A stretch of DNA of 64,000 nucleotides from Nocardioides marmoriginsengisoli (lineage in GTDB: Bacteria; Actinomycetota; Actinomycetes; Propionibacteriales; Nocardioidaceae), in assembly GCF_003725695.1 (NCBI RefSeq), contig NZ_RJSE01000007.1, forward strand, positions 598,552 to 662,551, read 5' to 3'. Every line of letters begins with the position of its first letter. Within the stretch, counting starts at the first letter, position 1. Below the pieces are notes generated by a model that was given only the letters and a program-made list of their open reading frames with translations, ran no database searches and had not been told where the DNA came from. Shown here in pieces: positions 43,806 to 50,928 of the stretch. Made by a program: the position numbers and the translations under genes.

Positions 43806-43835
43806 TTGACCGGCGAATCTGCCGGTACCTAGGTT
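43806..43835 (+). promoter_or_regulatory. candidate housekeeping promoter
   Basis: TTGACC (43806-43811) and TAGGTT (43830-43835) lie 18 bases apart, with the -10 box 35 bases before the start at 43871. A close match to the actinobacterial housekeeping consensus. Confidence 0.6.
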
Positions 43836-43870
43836 GTGACCACTGTCCGGGAGCAGCAAGGGGGAGTGAG

Positions 43871-44521
43871 ATGCAGATCGACGTCACCGGGGAACGAGCG
43901 CCCGCACCACCGGACTGGGTCCCGGTCGAGCGGCGCTTCTGGGGGATGGACCGGGCGACCCTGGTCCCGGCAGGGCTGGTCGCCGTCTTGGTCGCCGTCG
44001 CGATGTGGGCGCTGCCGGGGATCAATCGGAGCATCGAGGTCGAGGACCCCGTCCGCGCGGGCGACGTCATCCGGCTCGAAGGCGTCGAGTTCGACCCCGC
44101 CGCCGGCTGGAACATCGACCAGGGCCTGCGCGCCTCCGAGCCCCCGGTTTCTGGGAGCTTCACGAAGATCGCCCAGGTCTCCAGCGGCGCCTTCTCGGTC
44201 ACGATCGTCAGCGACGGCTTTGACGGAACCCCGCGCCAGCTCCTGGCGCAGCTCCAGGACAACAACGACCGCCTGAAGCAGACGGTAGTGATCGACACCG
44301 GTCGAGCCTCCACGCTCACCAACCTCCGGGGCGACCGGGGCGCGATCGCCCGGTTCACCTCGGCCGGCACCGGCGGCCTGATCGCGGCGTACGTCTTCGA
44401 CGGCACCGGAGTCGAGATCGTCGTGATGGGACCGGACCAGGGCGACGACGACCAGGTCGAGTCCCAGATCGCGACCATGATCCGGTCGGTGCGACCGGTG
44501 ACGGAAGGGGCGACGTCATGA
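43871..44521 (+). CDS. membrane-anchored hypothetical protein, partner of PrsW
   Basis: 216 residues: a cytoplasmic N-terminus, one TM (LVPAGLVAVLVAVAMWALPG, about 36-55) and an extracytoplasmic domain of about 160 residues with alternating beta and alpha segments (ITIVSDGFDGTP-like, LAQLQDNNDRL, GTGVEIVVMG). I recognise no family. It has GGGGGAGTGAG before the ATG and overlaps the PrsW-type gene by ATGA, so the two are made together. It may be a substrate or regulator of that protease. Confidence 0.8.
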   Translation: MQIDVTGERAPAPPDWVPVERRFWGMDRATLVPAGLVAVLVAVAMWALPGINRSIEVEDPVRAGDVIRLEGVEFDPAAGWNIDQGLRASEPPVSGSFTKIAQVSSGAFSVTIVSDGFDGTPRQLLAQLQDNNDRLKQTVVIDTGRASTLTNLRGDRGAIARFTSAGTGGLIAAYVFDGTGVEIVVMGPDQGDDDQVESQIATMIRSVRPVTEGATS

Positions 44522-45684
44522 CCGGGCAGGACTTGCTGGACCGGCGGGCACGATCGGCCGACGCGGTGGGCTGGGGTGCACGCGTCAACTGGAACCAGCC
44601 GCGCAACGCCTGTCTCTGGGTCTTCGTCGCCACGATCGCGTACGGCGTCTGGTACACGATCTCGCAGGTGCGGAGCCAGGGCCCCGCCTACGGCACCGCG
44701 CTCAGCATCTCGGCACTGATCTTCACCGTGTACGCCGTCCTGTTCTGGTGGTTCACGACCCGCATCGACCGGTACTCGCGGCAGCCGGTGGACCTGCGCG
44801 TGGCCGCCTTCGTCTGGGGCGGCTTCGCCGCCACCTGGGCGATCGCCCTCCAGGGCAACACCGCGCTCCTCGGCCTCTACAGCAAGCTGGGCAGCCAGCA
44901 GTTCGCGATCGACTGGGGAGCGGGCCTGGCCGCACCGTTCATGGAGGAGCTCGGCAAGGGCTCCGGCGTCCTGCTGCTCCTGTTCATCGCCCGCCGGGTG
45001 ATCAGGACCGCGTTCGACGGGTTCGTGATCGGTGCGTTCGTCGGCCTCGGCTTCGAGATCATCGAGGACATCCTGTACTCGCTCCAGGCAGCGCCCTCCA
45101 ACTTCGGCGTGGACCCGGTGGGCTCCAGCATCCACATCGCCCTGCTCCGTCTCGGGACCGGATTCACCTCGCACATCCTCTACTCCGCGATCTTCGGCGC
45201 GGGCGTGGTCTACCTGGTCGGGACGGTGGCGCAGCGTCGCCGGATCGGCCGCGGGCTCATCCTCTGCGCGATCGCTATGGTGCTGCACGGCGTCTGGGAC
45301 AGCAACGGCGCTCTCGCCGGCGGCAGCGCCTTCATCTTCGTGCTGCTAGCCGGCGAGATCATCCTTGCCGGCATCATCGTGGTGATCGTCTACCACGTCG
45401 TCGTGGAGCCTGAACGGTCGGCGATGCGCGACCTGATGGCACCCGAGGCGGAGAACGGCACGATCACCGAGGAGGAGCTGACCGCGGTGGCCGGAGCGTG
45501 GAAGCAGCGCCGTACCTTCCGACGGGCAGGAGGAGTGCTCGACCGGCGCCGTCGGGCGCACCGGCTCGAAGCGGCGCGCGATCTCGCTGACGCGCTGGGG
45601 AGCGCGGGCGGCGAGGAGACCGAGCGGACGGCGTTCGCTCGGGCGGAGCTGGCCAGGTTCGAGGCGACCAGCTCAGCGACCTGA
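44518..45684 (+). CDS. PrsW-family intramembrane metalloprotease
   Basis: 388 residues with about eight membrane segments. The glutamyl-protease/CPBP-like motifs are in place: APFMEELGKG (EE pair) in one helix, GLGFEIIEDILYS in the next, then TSHILYSAIFGAG and MVLHGVWDSNG providing His residues. PrsW enzymes cleave membrane proteins such as anti-sigma factors inside the bilayer. The C-terminal 80 residues are a cytoplasmic charged tail (TEEELTAVAGAWKQRRTF). The obvious candidate partners are the coupled upstream protein and distant anti-sigma factors. Confidence 0.9.
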   Translation: MTGQDLLDRRARSADAVGWGARVNWNQPRNACLWVFVATIAYGVWYTISQVRSQGPAYGTALSISALIFTVYAVLFWWFTTRIDRYSRQPVDLRVAAFVWGGFAATWAIALQGNTALLGLYSKLGSQQFAIDWGAGLAAPFMEELGKGSGVLLLLFIARRVIRTAFDGFVIGAFVGLGFEIIEDILYSLQAAPSNFGVDPVGSSIHIALLRLGTGFTSHILYSAIFGAGVVYLVGTVAQRRRIGRGLILCAIAMVLHGVWDSNGALAGGSAFIFVLLAGEIILAGIIVVIVYHVVVEPERSAMRDLMAPEAENGTITEEELTAVAGAWKQRRTFRRAGGVLDRRRRAHRLEAARDLADALGSAGGEETERTAFARAELARFEATSSAT

Positions 45685-45763
45685 TCAGGACGGCCGGCGG
45701 CGCTCCTGGGGGTGCTGAAGTTCCGGCACCAGTCCTGGGCGCTGGCGTTCCAGGGGCGGTAGA

Positions 45764-46903
45764 TCAGCTCTCGTTCGACCCCTGGCCCATCCGCAGGCTG
45801 AAGAACTCGGCGGCTGAGCTGCTTCCGACGACGATCCAGGTGACGGCAGCGACTGCCACCGCGACGAGCGGGGGCAGGAATCCGAGCGCGGCGAACGGCA
45901 GGGGTAGCAGGAAGAGCGCCCAGGCCAGCCGCAAGGTCCGTTGCTGGGCGCGGTGGGCACGGGCGGCCAGCGTCACGGCCCGTACGACGACGTCGATGTC
46001 GGGTGCGTCGATGCCCACGGAGTCGGCCGAGCCGGGAACCGGGGAGTAGTCGGCGCTGTCGACGGCGAGCAGCGAGACCGAACCGCCCGGCCGGCTGTGC
46101 ACCAGGCCGACGCTCTCGCCGCCGACCGTGAGTTCGCGGGCGAGCTGCAACGGGTCGGTCTCGGCGTGCCAGGCGGGACTGGCCGACAGGGTGGCGACCC
46201 GCTCCAGCTCCGCCTCGGTCCGGAGCGCGGCCAGCACCGGGGTCAGGCCGGTACGACGCAGCAGGTCGAGCTGATGACTGGCATCGGTGCGGACCTCGTC
46301 GGCGACCGTGATCCGGCCCAGCGGCCGGTGGTCGACGTCGACGGCGACGGTGGTGCCGATGGGGGACGGGGCGTCTTCGTTGCTGAACCCGAGCCACTCG
46401 GGCTGCCCGACCCGCACCGGGTGCCGGTCGACCGAACCACGGATGCCGCGGCCGGGCTCCTGGGCGAAGTTGCTGACCTTGCCGCGACCGGCCAGCTTGG
46501 CGACGGCGCGTCCGACCGGGTCGTCGTACGAGTGGGCGAGGGCGCCGGCGAACCAGCGCAGGTTCCGCTCGTGGTCGGGGTCGATCGGGTGCACCTCGGT
46601 CACCACCAGGTTTCCGGTGGTGAGGCTGTGGAACGGGTCGAGCACGAGGGTGCTGACGTGCTGCCAGCGTTCGAGTGCCTCGGTGCCGATCGACGTCACG
46701 CCGAGGGTGCGACCGGCGCGTCGGATCAGCCACGGGGAGAGCGTGCTGGCAACGACCAGTCCGATCGGCATGGCGAGGACCAGCACCGCTGCGGTGGAGC
46801 TGCCGTCAGCGGGAGCGAGCCAGGTCGCTGCCGCTGTCACGAGACCGATGGCGAGCGCGATGCTGAGCCCGATCTTGGGCGCCGCCGTACTGCGCCCCTT
46901 CAC
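45764..46903 (-). CDS. degenerate, truncated P1B-type ATPase-like membrane protein
   Basis: 379 residues aligning in order with the second half of heavy-metal P-type ATPases. A two-helix unit at 12-60 corresponds to TM5-6, where CPC reads AMP (44-46). ALERWQHVSTLVLDPFHSLTTG (75-97, two pieces of one segment) matches the phosphorylation loop with DKTGTLT changed to DPFHSLT. DDPVGRAVAKLA (127-138) replaces the HP motif, and GRGIRGSVDRHPVRVG keeps the N-domain shape. ITVADEVRTDA is normal, but the TGD hinge and GDGxND motif are lost (VLAAL, VHSRPGG). Two closing helices follow (330-360). Transport by it alone is impossible. GTG 46903 overlaps the PucR stop. Confidence 0.8.
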   Translation of the reverse strand: MKGRSTAAPKIGLSIALAIGLVTAAATWLAPADGSSTAAVLVLAMPIGLVVASTLSPWLIRRAGRTLGVTSIGTEALERWQHVSTLVLDPFHSLTTGNLVVTEVHPIDPDHERNLRWFAGALAHSYDDPVGRAVAKLAGRGKVSNFAQEPGRGIRGSVDRHPVRVGQPEWLGFSNEDAPSPIGTTVAVDVDHRPLGRITVADEVRTDASHQLDLLRRTGLTPVLAALRTEAELERVATLSASPAWHAETDPLQLARELTVGGESVGLVHSRPGGSVSLLAVDSADYSPVPGSADSVGIDAPDIDVVVRAVTLAARAHRAQQRTLRLAWALFLLPLPFAALGFLPPLVAVAVAAVTWIVVGSSSAAEFFSLRMGQGSNES

Positions 46904-48234
46904 TGGCCCGCTTCCTTCATGTCCCGGAAGAGGTCGAAGTCCCGCTGGTCGCCGCCCTTCCAGAGCAGCAGGCTGGACTTGAGCACGAGGGTGATCTGGA
47001 TGACGAACTCCGGGTCGTGAAGGGCTTCGCCGAACAGCTCGTTGATCCGTCGCCAGCGGTAGCGAACGGTCTGCGGGTGCACGTCGAGCCGGGCGGCGAT
47101 GGCGGGTGCGCTGTCGCGGGTCTCCAGCCAGGTGAGCAGGGTCTCGGAGAGGATCTCGCGGGAGTTGGGGGACTCGGCGAGCAGTGGTTCGAGCAGCTCC
47201 TGGCAGAGGCGGCGACGCATCAACGGTTCCGCGTGCAGCCAGAGCTGGATGGTGTGGTCGACGCAGCGCACCACCTGGGTCGGCGGGATGACGCCGAGCT
47301 GCACGAGGTCGAGTGCCCTGAGCGACCAGAGCAACGCCGAGCCCGATTCCTCCGGCGTCACCGGCCAGCTGACGACAACGCGGCGGTCGGTGGCTGACCT
47401 GGTCAGGTCGGAGACGATCGTTCCGACGAGATCAGCCGGGCAGAGCAGGTGCAGCCGATCGGCCTGCAGCTTGGCGAGAACCTCGGCCGTCTCGGGGAGC
47501 GGTGGTGGCTTGCCGTGGTAGCTGACCGCGATGGCCACGACCTGGTCGGGCACGGGCCAGCCCGCCTGAAGCGCAGCCTCGTTCATGACCTCGGTATCCA
47601 GGCCGAGGGGCCGCAGCGGAGAGATTCGGCCCACGGTGCCGCCCCAGAGGAGGTCCCAGAGTCTGACGCGTGCTCGGTTCTCGTCGTAGTACGGGTCGCG
47701 GCCCCACATGCTGTGCCCGGACATCAGCTGGGCGTGCAGGTGATCGCGATACTCCAGCAGCGCGTCGATCAGGTCACGCAGGCCCTCGACGGTTTGGTTG
47801 CGGTCTACTGCGAAATCGGTCAGGTGCCGCCAGATGACCCGCATCGCCACCTGCATCGCCAGCTCGAGGTTCTCGGTGTCGTTGCCGTCCTGCGCCTCGC
47901 CCCAACCCATCCGGTGGAAGAGCTCGTCGAGCTTGCGCGGCACCGGTGCCCGTCGCGCGGCGATCTCGACGAAGGCGTCGAGGGCCGCGTCGGCGGCGCG
48001 GCTGATCAACTGGTGACGGCGGCCCCCGTCCGGTCCGCGGTAGGCGGGCACCTCGGCCCGGACCTGGTCGACGATCGGCTGGGAGAGCTGGAGGAGCACG
48101 TCGCGGTAGGACTGCAGGCCGGCTGTCGGTCGCGGGGCCAGGATCGGGGCGTCCGTCATCGCCTCGGCACCGTCATCCGCGGGTGGATCAATCTCATCCT
48201 CGGCCTCCCGGTTCCTTGGCCTGTCGTCGCTCAT
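46900..48234 (-). CDS. PucR-family transcriptional regulator
   Basis: 444 residues. The C-terminal PucR helix-turn-helix is clear (SAPAIAARLDVHPQTVRYRW, then RRINELFGEALHDPEF). The central region (LHAEPLMRRRLCQELLEPLL and upstream) matches the GGDEF-like/CdaR module of this family. The N-terminal third is helical and carries no recognised sensor. Its stop overlaps the start of the degenerate ATPase gene (GTGA), so the pair is translated together; no other target is evident. The ribosome site before ATG 48234 is weak. Confidence 0.88.
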   Translation of the reverse strand: MSDDRPRNREAEDEIDPPADDGAEAMTDAPILAPRPTAGLQSYRDVLLQLSQPIVDQVRAEVPAYRGPDGGRRHQLISRAADAALDAFVEIAARRAPVPRKLDELFHRMGWGEAQDGNDTENLELAMQVAMRVIWRHLTDFAVDRNQTVEGLRDLIDALLEYRDHLHAQLMSGHSMWGRDPYYDENRARVRLWDLLWGGTVGRISPLRPLGLDTEVMNEAALQAGWPVPDQVVAIAVSYHGKPPPLPETAEVLAKLQADRLHLLCPADLVGTIVSDLTRSATDRRVVVSWPVTPEESGSALLWSLRALDLVQLGVIPPTQVVRCVDHTIQLWLHAEPLMRRRLCQELLEPLLAESPNSREILSETLLTWLETRDSAPAIAARLDVHPQTVRYRWRRINELFGEALHDPEFVIQITLVLKSSLLLWKGGDQRDFDLFRDMKEAGQ

Positions 48235-48283
48235 GAAACCTATGGACTTCCGGATCGGCTGTCAGTGGTTCTGCTGAATAGGT

Positions 48284-48314
48284 GGTCACGGGGTCGGCGT
48301 CTGGCCCCGTGACC
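48284..48314 (-). terminator. hairpin between the RCC1-like gene and pucR-like gene
   Basis: GGTCACGGGG pairs with CCCCGTGACC over 11 bases. It lies 190 bases downstream of the minus-strand gene ending at 48503 and just upstream of the PucR gene; no T run. Confidence 0.5.
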
Positions 48315-48459
48315 GTGCGGGCGGAATCTCAGGAACTCCGCGGTACGACGCCGGACCGACCTGGGGGAGAAAGTTCGGCGCCCCGCAGCATGCATTCAGC
48401 CGGTTGGCAAGGGCGCGGGCTAGCAATCGGCAACTTTCTCGGCGGAATGAGTCAAAACT

Positions 48460-48475
48460 TGCGATGCGCATCACA
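48460..48475. promoter_or_regulatory. weak CRP/GlxR-like site
   Basis: TGCGA-N6-TCACA, one mismatch from the TGTGA-N6-TCACA consensus, 226 bases upstream of the PucR-type gene start. Low weight on its own. Confidence 0.3.
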
Positions 48476-48502
48476 ACTATTTCGTGAACGTCGAAGGGGC
48501 GG

Positions 48503-50572
48503 TCAGATCTTGAACTTGGGCCTGATGGTGACCGCCTTGACGTTGGTGTTGCCGGCGTACTGCACGGTCGCCGTGTACTTGCCGCGCTTGATCTTCTTGA
48601 CCACCACGGTGGCGACCCCGTTGGCGTTCACCTTGGCGACGACCCTCTTCTTGGTCTTGCCCTTCAGGGTGATCGTGACTTTGCCGGCCGGGGAGATTCC
48701 TGCCGTGGTCCTGACCTTGACGGTCAGCGTGACCTTCTTGGCCAGCTTCCTGGTCTTGCCTGTTGCCCTGGCCTTCAACGCCGCCGACGCGGCAGCCTTG
48801 CTGATGCCGACGTTGAGCACCGGGGAGGTCGACCCTGCGGTGGTCGCGTCACCGCTGTACGTCGCCGTCACCGCATGAGTGCCGGCCGCCAGACCGACGG
48901 GCAGCACCCAGGTGGCCTTGCCGTCGCTGACGGGGCGGGCGGGCGAGGTGGTCGTGCCTACCTTGAAGGTCACCGAACCGGTGCTGGTCCCTCCGAGTGC
49001 GGTCACGGTTGCCGTCACGGTCCGACCGGTCCGGACGGGCGAGGTACCGGGGCTGACGGTCAGGGAGGTGGTCGACACCACCTTCGCCACAGTCACGACG
49101 AGGTTCACCGAGGTGGACCCGGCGACCGACGCGTCACCGCTGTAGGCGGCCGTCACCGTGTGGTCACCCGCTGCCAGGTCGGCAGGGAGGGCCAGCGTGG
49201 CCGTGCCCGCCGTCAGTGCCGTGGCATCGCCAGCGGTGCCGTCCACGGTGAAGGTCACCGTGCCGGTGGGGGACGCGTCCGGGGCGGTCACGGTGGCCGT
49301 CAGGGTCCTGACGGTCCCGACCGGTGACGTCCCGGGGGCGACCGAGACGCTGGTGGTCGAGGTGATCTTGGCGACGGCGGCAGTCGCGTCGGAGCTGGAC
49401 ACCAGGTCCTCGTCCCCGCGGGTGGCGCTGGTGCGGTAGCTGATGGCCTGGCCGAGCTGGGCCACGCCCAGGGTCAGCGTCGTACCGGTCTCTCCGGCGA
49501 TCGGGTCCTCTCCGGCGTACCACTGGCCGGTCGCCGGGGCGTCCGGAGCCAGGGAGAAGGTGGCCGGCGTGGCGGTCAGGATCTGTCCGACGGTCGGCGT
49601 ACCCGCGATGGTCGGCTTGGTCAGGTCGCGGAAGATCGTCGTGATGGCGGCAGCGTGCGCCATGCCCACCACGACGGTGTTGACCGGCTCCCCGGTCAGC
49701 TCGTCCGGGATGGTCGTGACCGCGGTCTCGGCACCCCAGGCGTGCACGACACCGTCAGCGGTGACGGCGGCACTGTTGTTCCCGATGGCGAGGCTGATCA
49801 CCTTGGTGGCGGGGGTGAGGCCGTCGAAGGTCGGTTCGCCGTCCGGAACCGTTCCCCAGGTCTTGATGGTGCCGTCCTCGAAGATGACGCCGCTTGCTCC
49901 CGGACCGTTGCTGATCTGGACGGCCTTCTTGCCCTCGAAGTCGGGGACTTCGAGCGCACCAGTGCTGCCCCACGAAGCAACGGTGCCGTCGGAGCGGAGG
50001 GCCAGGACGGAGGTCGTGGATGCCTCGACGTCGGTCACGTCTGCCAGGCCGTTCGGGACCGGGAAGATCGGGTTCGCAATTCCCCAGGTGGCGACCGTCC
50101 CGTCCGGACGCACGGCGTACCCGGTGTCGCTGATGACGGCGATCGCCTTGGCCCGCAGTTCGCTGGGAGGTGCGGAGAACTCCTCGGTCTCGCCACCCCA
50201 GGCAGTGATGTGGCCGTCGGTGTGCAGCGCGGCGCCACTGCCGAGCGACAAAGAGAGCGCCTCGGCGTCGGTGATTCCAGCAGGAACACTCATCCACTCG
50301 GGCGCGAAGGCGGCGCCCCAGACCCGAACATGACCGTCCAGGGTGACTACGCCGGTGGCACGGAACCCGACGGCGACGGACTTCACGGGACCAGTGAGAT
50401 CCTCGGGGATCGGAATGGCTGCTGCCGCCCAGAAGTGTCCCGTGTTGCCCCAGGTGCTGAGGGTGCCGACCTTCTCCGCCGGCAGAGTGGTTGCGGAGTG
50501 CGCGGGTACGGCGGCCCCTCCGACGATCAGGCTGCTGACGGCTGTCGCTGCCAGGAAATGTCTTAGACGCAT
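48503..50572 (-). CDS. secreted RCC1-like beta-propeller / Ig-like protein
   Basis: 689 residues from ATG 50572 (AGGAGAAG upstream). A signal peptide (FLAATAVSSLIVGGAAVPAH) precedes an RCC1-like propeller (about 30-315) with repeats of the form SDGTVASWGSTGALEVPDFE. A bridging Ig-like module (PTVGQILTATPATFSLAPDA), two Big_3_5-type Ig domains (TSPVGTVRTLTATVTAPDAS and TSPVRTGRTVTATVTALGGT) and a Lys-rich terminal beta domain ending RPKFKI follow. There is no anchor. Probably an extracellular binding protein; it resembles its divergent neighbour at 50929. Confidence 0.87.
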   Translation of the reverse strand: MRLRHFLAATAVSSLIVGGAAVPAHSATTLPAEKVGTLSTWGNTGHFWAAAAIPIPEDLTGPVKSVAVGFRATGVVTLDGHVRVWGAAFAPEWMSVPAGITDAEALSLSLGSGAALHTDGHITAWGGETEEFSAPPSELRAKAIAVISDTGYAVRPDGTVATWGIANPIFPVPNGLADVTDVEASTTSVLALRSDGTVASWGSTGALEVPDFEGKKAVQISNGPGASGVIFEDGTIKTWGTVPDGEPTFDGLTPATKVISLAIGNNSAAVTADGVVHAWGAETAVTTIPDELTGEPVNTVVVGMAHAAAITTIFRDLTKPTIAGTPTVGQILTATPATFSLAPDAPATGQWYAGEDPIAGETGTTLTLGVAQLGQAISYRTSATRGDEDLVSSSDATAAVAKITSTTSVSVAPGTSPVGTVRTLTATVTAPDASPTGTVTFTVDGTAGDATALTAGTATLALPADLAAGDHTVTAAYSGDASVAGSTSVNLVVTVAKVVSTTSLTVSPGTSPVRTGRTVTATVTALGGTSTGSVTFKVGTTTSPARPVSDGKATWVLPVGLAAGTHAVTATYSGDATTAGSTSPVLNVGISKAAASAALKARATGKTRKLAKKVTLTVKVRTTAGISPAGKVTITLKGKTKKRVVAKVNANGVATVVVKKIKRGKYTATVQYAGNTNVKAVTIRPKFKI

Positions 50573-50686
50573 GTTCTTCTCCTGTTCGGTGGAGGCAGAC
50601 ACCTCCCGTGGTGTCGCCGACCATCCCTGAGGTCGAGCACGCTGAGGGGGTTTGGGAACCAACCGGGTAAGGAGAACCCAGAAAGT

Positions 50687-50702
50687 TGTGACCCGCCTCA
50701 CA
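50687..50702. promoter_or_regulatory. consensus CRP/GlxR-type site
   Basis: TGTGA-CCCGCC-TCACA matches the CRP/GlxR consensus exactly, and the palindrome extends to AGTTGTGA/TCACAACT (50684-50705). It lies 115 bases from the minus-strand start and 227 from the plus-strand start, so it could control one or both secreted-protein genes. Confidence 0.65.
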
Positions 50703-50796
50703 ACTCACGATCGACGCGTGCCTGGCGGCCCGTGGGAGCCGGATTCTTCACTCACGATCGATGCCTGCCTGGCGGCCCGTGGGAGCCGGATTCGTC
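50703..50796. repeat. tandem 47-bp repeat
   Basis: Two adjacent 47-base units (50703-50749 and 50750-50796) differ at three positions. Each begins ACTCACGATCGA and contains GGCGGCCCGTGGGAGCCGGA. They abut the CRP-type site. Confidence 0.9.
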
Positions 50797-50928
50797 ATCT
50801 GGGTGACAAGTTCGGGGACCGGGAGCGATGCATTTTCCGCGAGCGCGTCGAACGGCGCACAGGCGGACCTACCTTGTGTCGCAGGTCACGTCGGACGACG
50901 TGCGGGTTTCGTTCCCGGAGGAGTGGTT

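Larger units (their letters stand above)
50573..50928. other. shared divergent promoter region of two secreted-protein genes
   Basis: 356 bases without a gene. It contains the CRP/GlxR-type site (50687-50702) and a 47-bp tandem repeat (50703-50796), annotated separately. I see no hairpin terminator here, as expected between divergent starts. Confidence 0.6.

Noticed and set aside
45764-46903. Pseudogene of a heavy-metal ATPase
   Set aside because: The frame is intact and coupled to the regulator, and the changes fall specifically in catalytic motifs; a functional pseudoenzyme is more likely than decay.
50703-50796. CRISPR or attachment-site repeat
   Set aside because: The two units are directly adjacent with no spacer and no integrase or cas gene is near.
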